This document shows, one piece after another, positions 61,994 to 64,000 of a stretch of DNA of 64,000 bases. Both the position numbers and the translations under genes were made by a program. This DNA is from an uncultured Kangiella sp. (GTDB lineage Bacteria > Pseudomonadota > Gammaproteobacteria > Enterobacterales > Kangiellaceae): contig CANNDL010000001.1 in NCBI GenBank assembly GCA_947503435.1, forward strand, positions 395,469 to 459,468, given 5' to 3'. The notes under the pieces were generated by a model. It saw only the letters and a list, made by a program, of their open reading frames with translations, made no database searches and was not told the origin of the DNA. Position 1 is the stretch's first letter, and each line of letters starts with the position of its first letter.

Positions 61994-63270
61994 TGAGTGA
62001 CAGCAATCTATCTGGAAAGCCAGTTATTCATGCGGTAGATGAATTCCTGGCTTTTTTGCTTTCTGAGCACCTCAATATTAGTAAGATCTTGGTAGCACTA
62101 AGTGGCGGCAAAGACTCAGTTTGTTTATTAACAGCCTTAGCAAACCAGAATTCAAAATATCAATTAAAAGCCGTTTATATTGATCATGGATTGCAATCTG
62201 GATCTAGGAAATGGAGAGAATTTAATAAACAGTTATGCGCTGCTTTAGATATTGAATTCTTATCTCAGCAAGTTCAAATCGATTCCACTAAGGCAAGCTT
62301 AGAACAAGAAGCACGTAATGCACGTTATAGTGCATTGGCTAGCTTGATGGATGAAACAACGTGTTTGGTGACCGCGCAGCATCTTGATGATCAGGCGGAA
62401 ACCGTATTATTACAATTACTTCGAGGGGCGGGCACAAAGGGATTATCAGCAATGCCTTATTGTAAAACGTTTGCTAACGGCATACATGCAAGGCCTTTAT
62501 TAAAAACCGCTCAATCTTGTGTTGAAAGTTATATTTCGGAGAGCAAATTAAATTATATAGAAGACCCTAGTAACCAGGATGAATCTATTCGACGTAATTT
62601 TTTGCGGCATACAATTATCCCTGCACTGGAGCAACATTGGCCACAAGTTAATAAATTGTTGGGAAAGGTATCGGATAATCAATCTGAAACACAAATGATT
62701 TTGGATGAATTAGCTCAAGGTGATCTGCAAATTTGTGAAAATGGAAATTGCTTACTAATCTCGGAATTAAAAACATTATCCGCAAGCAGGCAGAATAATT
62801 TATTACGCTATTGGTTGGCTAGCTTTGGAATACGAATGCCAGCTAGAACCTTTTTAAGTGAAATTAAGCAGCAGTTACTGTTAGCTGAAGAGGGAGCTGA
62901 ACCGGTACTTGAACTTGCTGAGTTTCAGTTACGGCGCTATAGAAATAATTTGTACTGTGTTCCGGCAAAAAATTTAGAAGTAAATAATGAGCAGCAATGG
63001 TTATGGAGCTTGGATAGAAATTTTGATGCAATTCCAGGACAAATAATCCAATATGAACAAGTCTTAAAATTATGGCCTGAATTAATAGGGCAAAAAGTCT
63101 TAGTCAGATACCGTCAGGCTGGTGATAAATTCTATAGCCCTAAGAAAGAACATAGTCAGAGTATAAAAAATTACTTTCAAGAAAAAGCTACTCCTAATTG
63201 GTTAAGAGATAGTGCTTTACTAGTAGTGCATCAAGATAAAGTTATATTTATTCAAGAAAAAATTTCTTAA
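61993..63270 (+). CDS. tilS: tRNA(Ile)-lysidine synthetase
   Basis: Protein of 425 aa that changes C34 of the CAU anticodon tRNA(Ile2) to lysidine, an essential step for AUA decoding. The N-terminal PP-loop ATPase motif is in ILVALSGGKDSVCLL (about residue 33-47); AQHLDDQAETVLLQLLRGAG and the ENPSN-like IEDPSNQDESIRRNFLRH are typical. The C-terminal domain ends with KVLVRYRQAGDKFY and an IFIQEK tail. The 3' end overlaps the convergent patatin gene by 23 bases. Confidence 0.95.
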   Translation: MSDSNLSGKPVIHAVDEFLAFLLSEHLNISKILVALSGGKDSVCLLTALANQNSKYQLKAVYIDHGLQSGSRKWREFNKQLCAALDIEFLSQQVQIDSTKASLEQEARNARYSALASLMDETTCLVTAQHLDDQAETVLLQLLRGAGTKGLSAMPYCKTFANGIHARPLLKTAQSCVESYISESKLNYIEDPSNQDESIRRNFLRHTIIPALEQHWPQVNKLLGKVSDNQSETQMILDELAQGDLQICENGNCLLISELKTLSASRQNNLLRYWLASFGIRMPARTFLSEIKQQLLLAEEGAEPVLELAEFQLRRYRNNLYCVPAKNLEVNNEQQWLWSLDRNFDAIPGQIIQYEQVLKLWPELIGQKVLVRYRQAGDKFYSPKKEHSQSIKNYFQEKATPNWLRDSALLVVHQDKVIFIQEKIS

Positions 63271-64000
63271 TGGCATCAGCTTCTTTCAATGCATCTTTAT
63301 AACCAACTTGCATGAGATGCTGAGTAAAGGGAGCATAAAACAATAAATAACTTAATATGCTTTCACCCTTATCTTCAGCAACTCCAATTCGTTTGAAAAA
63401 GAATTTTAACCCTTTGGGCAATTCCTTAAAGTAACGACCAGCTAATTCAGCGGGATCAATACTGGGTGAAATTATTAACGCATCTATTGGCTTTAAGGAT
63501 AACTGTTCTTTTATGGCATCCTCTTCCGGTATGTGTTCGAGTAATTCATTAACTCGAATAAGTCGCTCAATATCACTTTCAAGACTATCAATAAAAATAC
63601 TATTAAGCAGATGACCGCTTATGTCGCCCAACGAGGGTGTTTTTAAATGTACTTGCTCATCAACATTTAATGGGTTGACTGTTACTACAAATAATTTGCG
63701 AGCGCCAAGATGCAGCGCTGGGCTTAGTGGAGTTAAAAAACGCATTGCACCATCGCCATAATGAACACCATCGATATCGGTGGAAGGGAATAGCATAGGA
63801 ATGGCGGCGGAAGCTAGCAAATGATTTACAGTAATTTTATCCGCTGTACCTCGACGTCTAAATCTGTGCCAAGGTTTGATCTGCCCGTGGCTTTGATAAA
63901 AACTTACTGAATCGCCAGTATTGTAATCGTAGGCTGTAGTACAAACCGCATCTAGAACACCTTGGTTAATATTATTTTCAATATTATCGAATTGTACCAG
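63248..64000 (-). CDS. Patatin-like phospholipase, C-terminal part (5' end outside window)
   Basis: The frame is open to base 64000, so the gene enters from the right and only about 250 codons are visible. The stretch ASAAIPMLFPSTDIDG followed by VHYGDGAMRF is the patatin second catalytic region, in which DG carries the catalytic Asp; the Ser in GxSxG must lie outside the window. The C-terminal part includes LHLGARKLFVVTVNP. Preceding visible sequence (VLDAVCTTAYDYNTGDSVSF) is also patatin-like. Such hydrolases release fatty acids from phospholipids; target unknown. Confidence 0.85.
   Translation of the reverse strand: MVQFDNIENNINQGVLDAVCTTAYDYNTGDSVSFYQSHGQIKPWHRFRRRGTADKITVNHLLASAAIPMLFPSTDIDGVHYGDGAMRFLTPLSPALHLGARKLFVVTVNPLNVDEQVHLKTPSLGDISGHLLNSIFIDSLESDIERLIRVNELLEHIPEEDAIKEQLSLKPIDALIISPSIDPAELAGRYFKELPKGLKFFFKRIGVAEDKGESILSYLLFYAPFTQHLMQVGYKDALKEADAIKKFFLE

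Noticed and set aside
1-64000. CRISPR array, tRNA, rRNA or prophage genes
   Set aside because: No regularly spaced short direct repeats, no tRNA-like cloverleaf next to the island, and no integrase, transposase, terminase or capsid-like protein were seen.

Overview
The window is a 64-kb stretch of chromosome from a low-G+C gammaproteobacterium. The core genes and their order are classically gammaproteobacterial: gyrA-serC; map-glnD-dapD-dapE; and rpsB-tsf-pyrH-frr-uppS-cdsA-dxr-rseP-bamA-skp-lpxD-fabZ-lpxA-lpxB-rnhB-dnaE, then accA-tilS. The uppS-cdsA-dxr-rseP order follows the Pseudomonas arrangement rather than that of E. coli. A marine Kangiella/Aliikangiella-type bacterium would fit, but no rRNA or other decisive marker is present, so this is only a guess.

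Layout. 1-2103 holds the 3' end of gyrA and serC. 2075-5142 holds a membrane diguanylate cyclase, an enoyl-CoA hydratase and an SLC13-type transporter. 5160-11836 is one leftward run: map-glnD-dapD-arsC-like-dapE-M15 peptidase-46-aa membrane protein (nitrogen sensing plus the lysine/DAP branch and peptidoglycan). 11892-35653 is an accessory region of about 24 kb lying exactly between map and rpsB, genes that are normally divergent neighbours. 35654-57648 is the translation, isoprenoid, phospholipid, outer-membrane and lipid A supercluster, interrupted by a small accessory set (37885-40849). 57649-60944 holds an XRE-type membrane regulator, two DNA-alkylation repair genes and a DUF1287 protein, splitting dnaE from accA. 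61034-64000 holds accA, tilS and a patatin-like gene cut by the window edge.

The most unusual part is 15082-34860. It contains 13 full-length tandem paralogues of a single-pass membrane protein of about 240-257 aa. Their first ~40 residues (consensus start MLLRRITQHVKDQNWFAVF, then a transmembrane helix ending QVANWNE) are nearly invariant, whereas the remaining ~200 residues have diverged almost beyond recognition. Interleaved are a chimera of the same leader with a beta-propeller, two truncated leader remnants, a PLP enzyme, and three large TolB/FlgO-like-domain TPR membrane proteins that form a second paralogous set. Two promoters with identical -35 and -10 hexamers and identical spacing (TTGCAC-17-TATAGT) head the two blocks, so they appear to be co-regulated. 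I see no integrase, transposase, tRNA or phage gene. The function of the array is unknown; the layout suggests a membrane sensor, effector or surface system that diversifies behind a constant leader.

The core clusters work as expected. The bamA/skp/rseP/lpx/fabZ genes build the outer membrane, uppS/cdsA/dxr feed isoprenoid and phospholipid precursors, rpsB/tsf/frr serve translation, and dnaE/rnhB serve replication. A stem-loop leader precedes rpsB, and a structured repeat occurs after both rpsB and frr.
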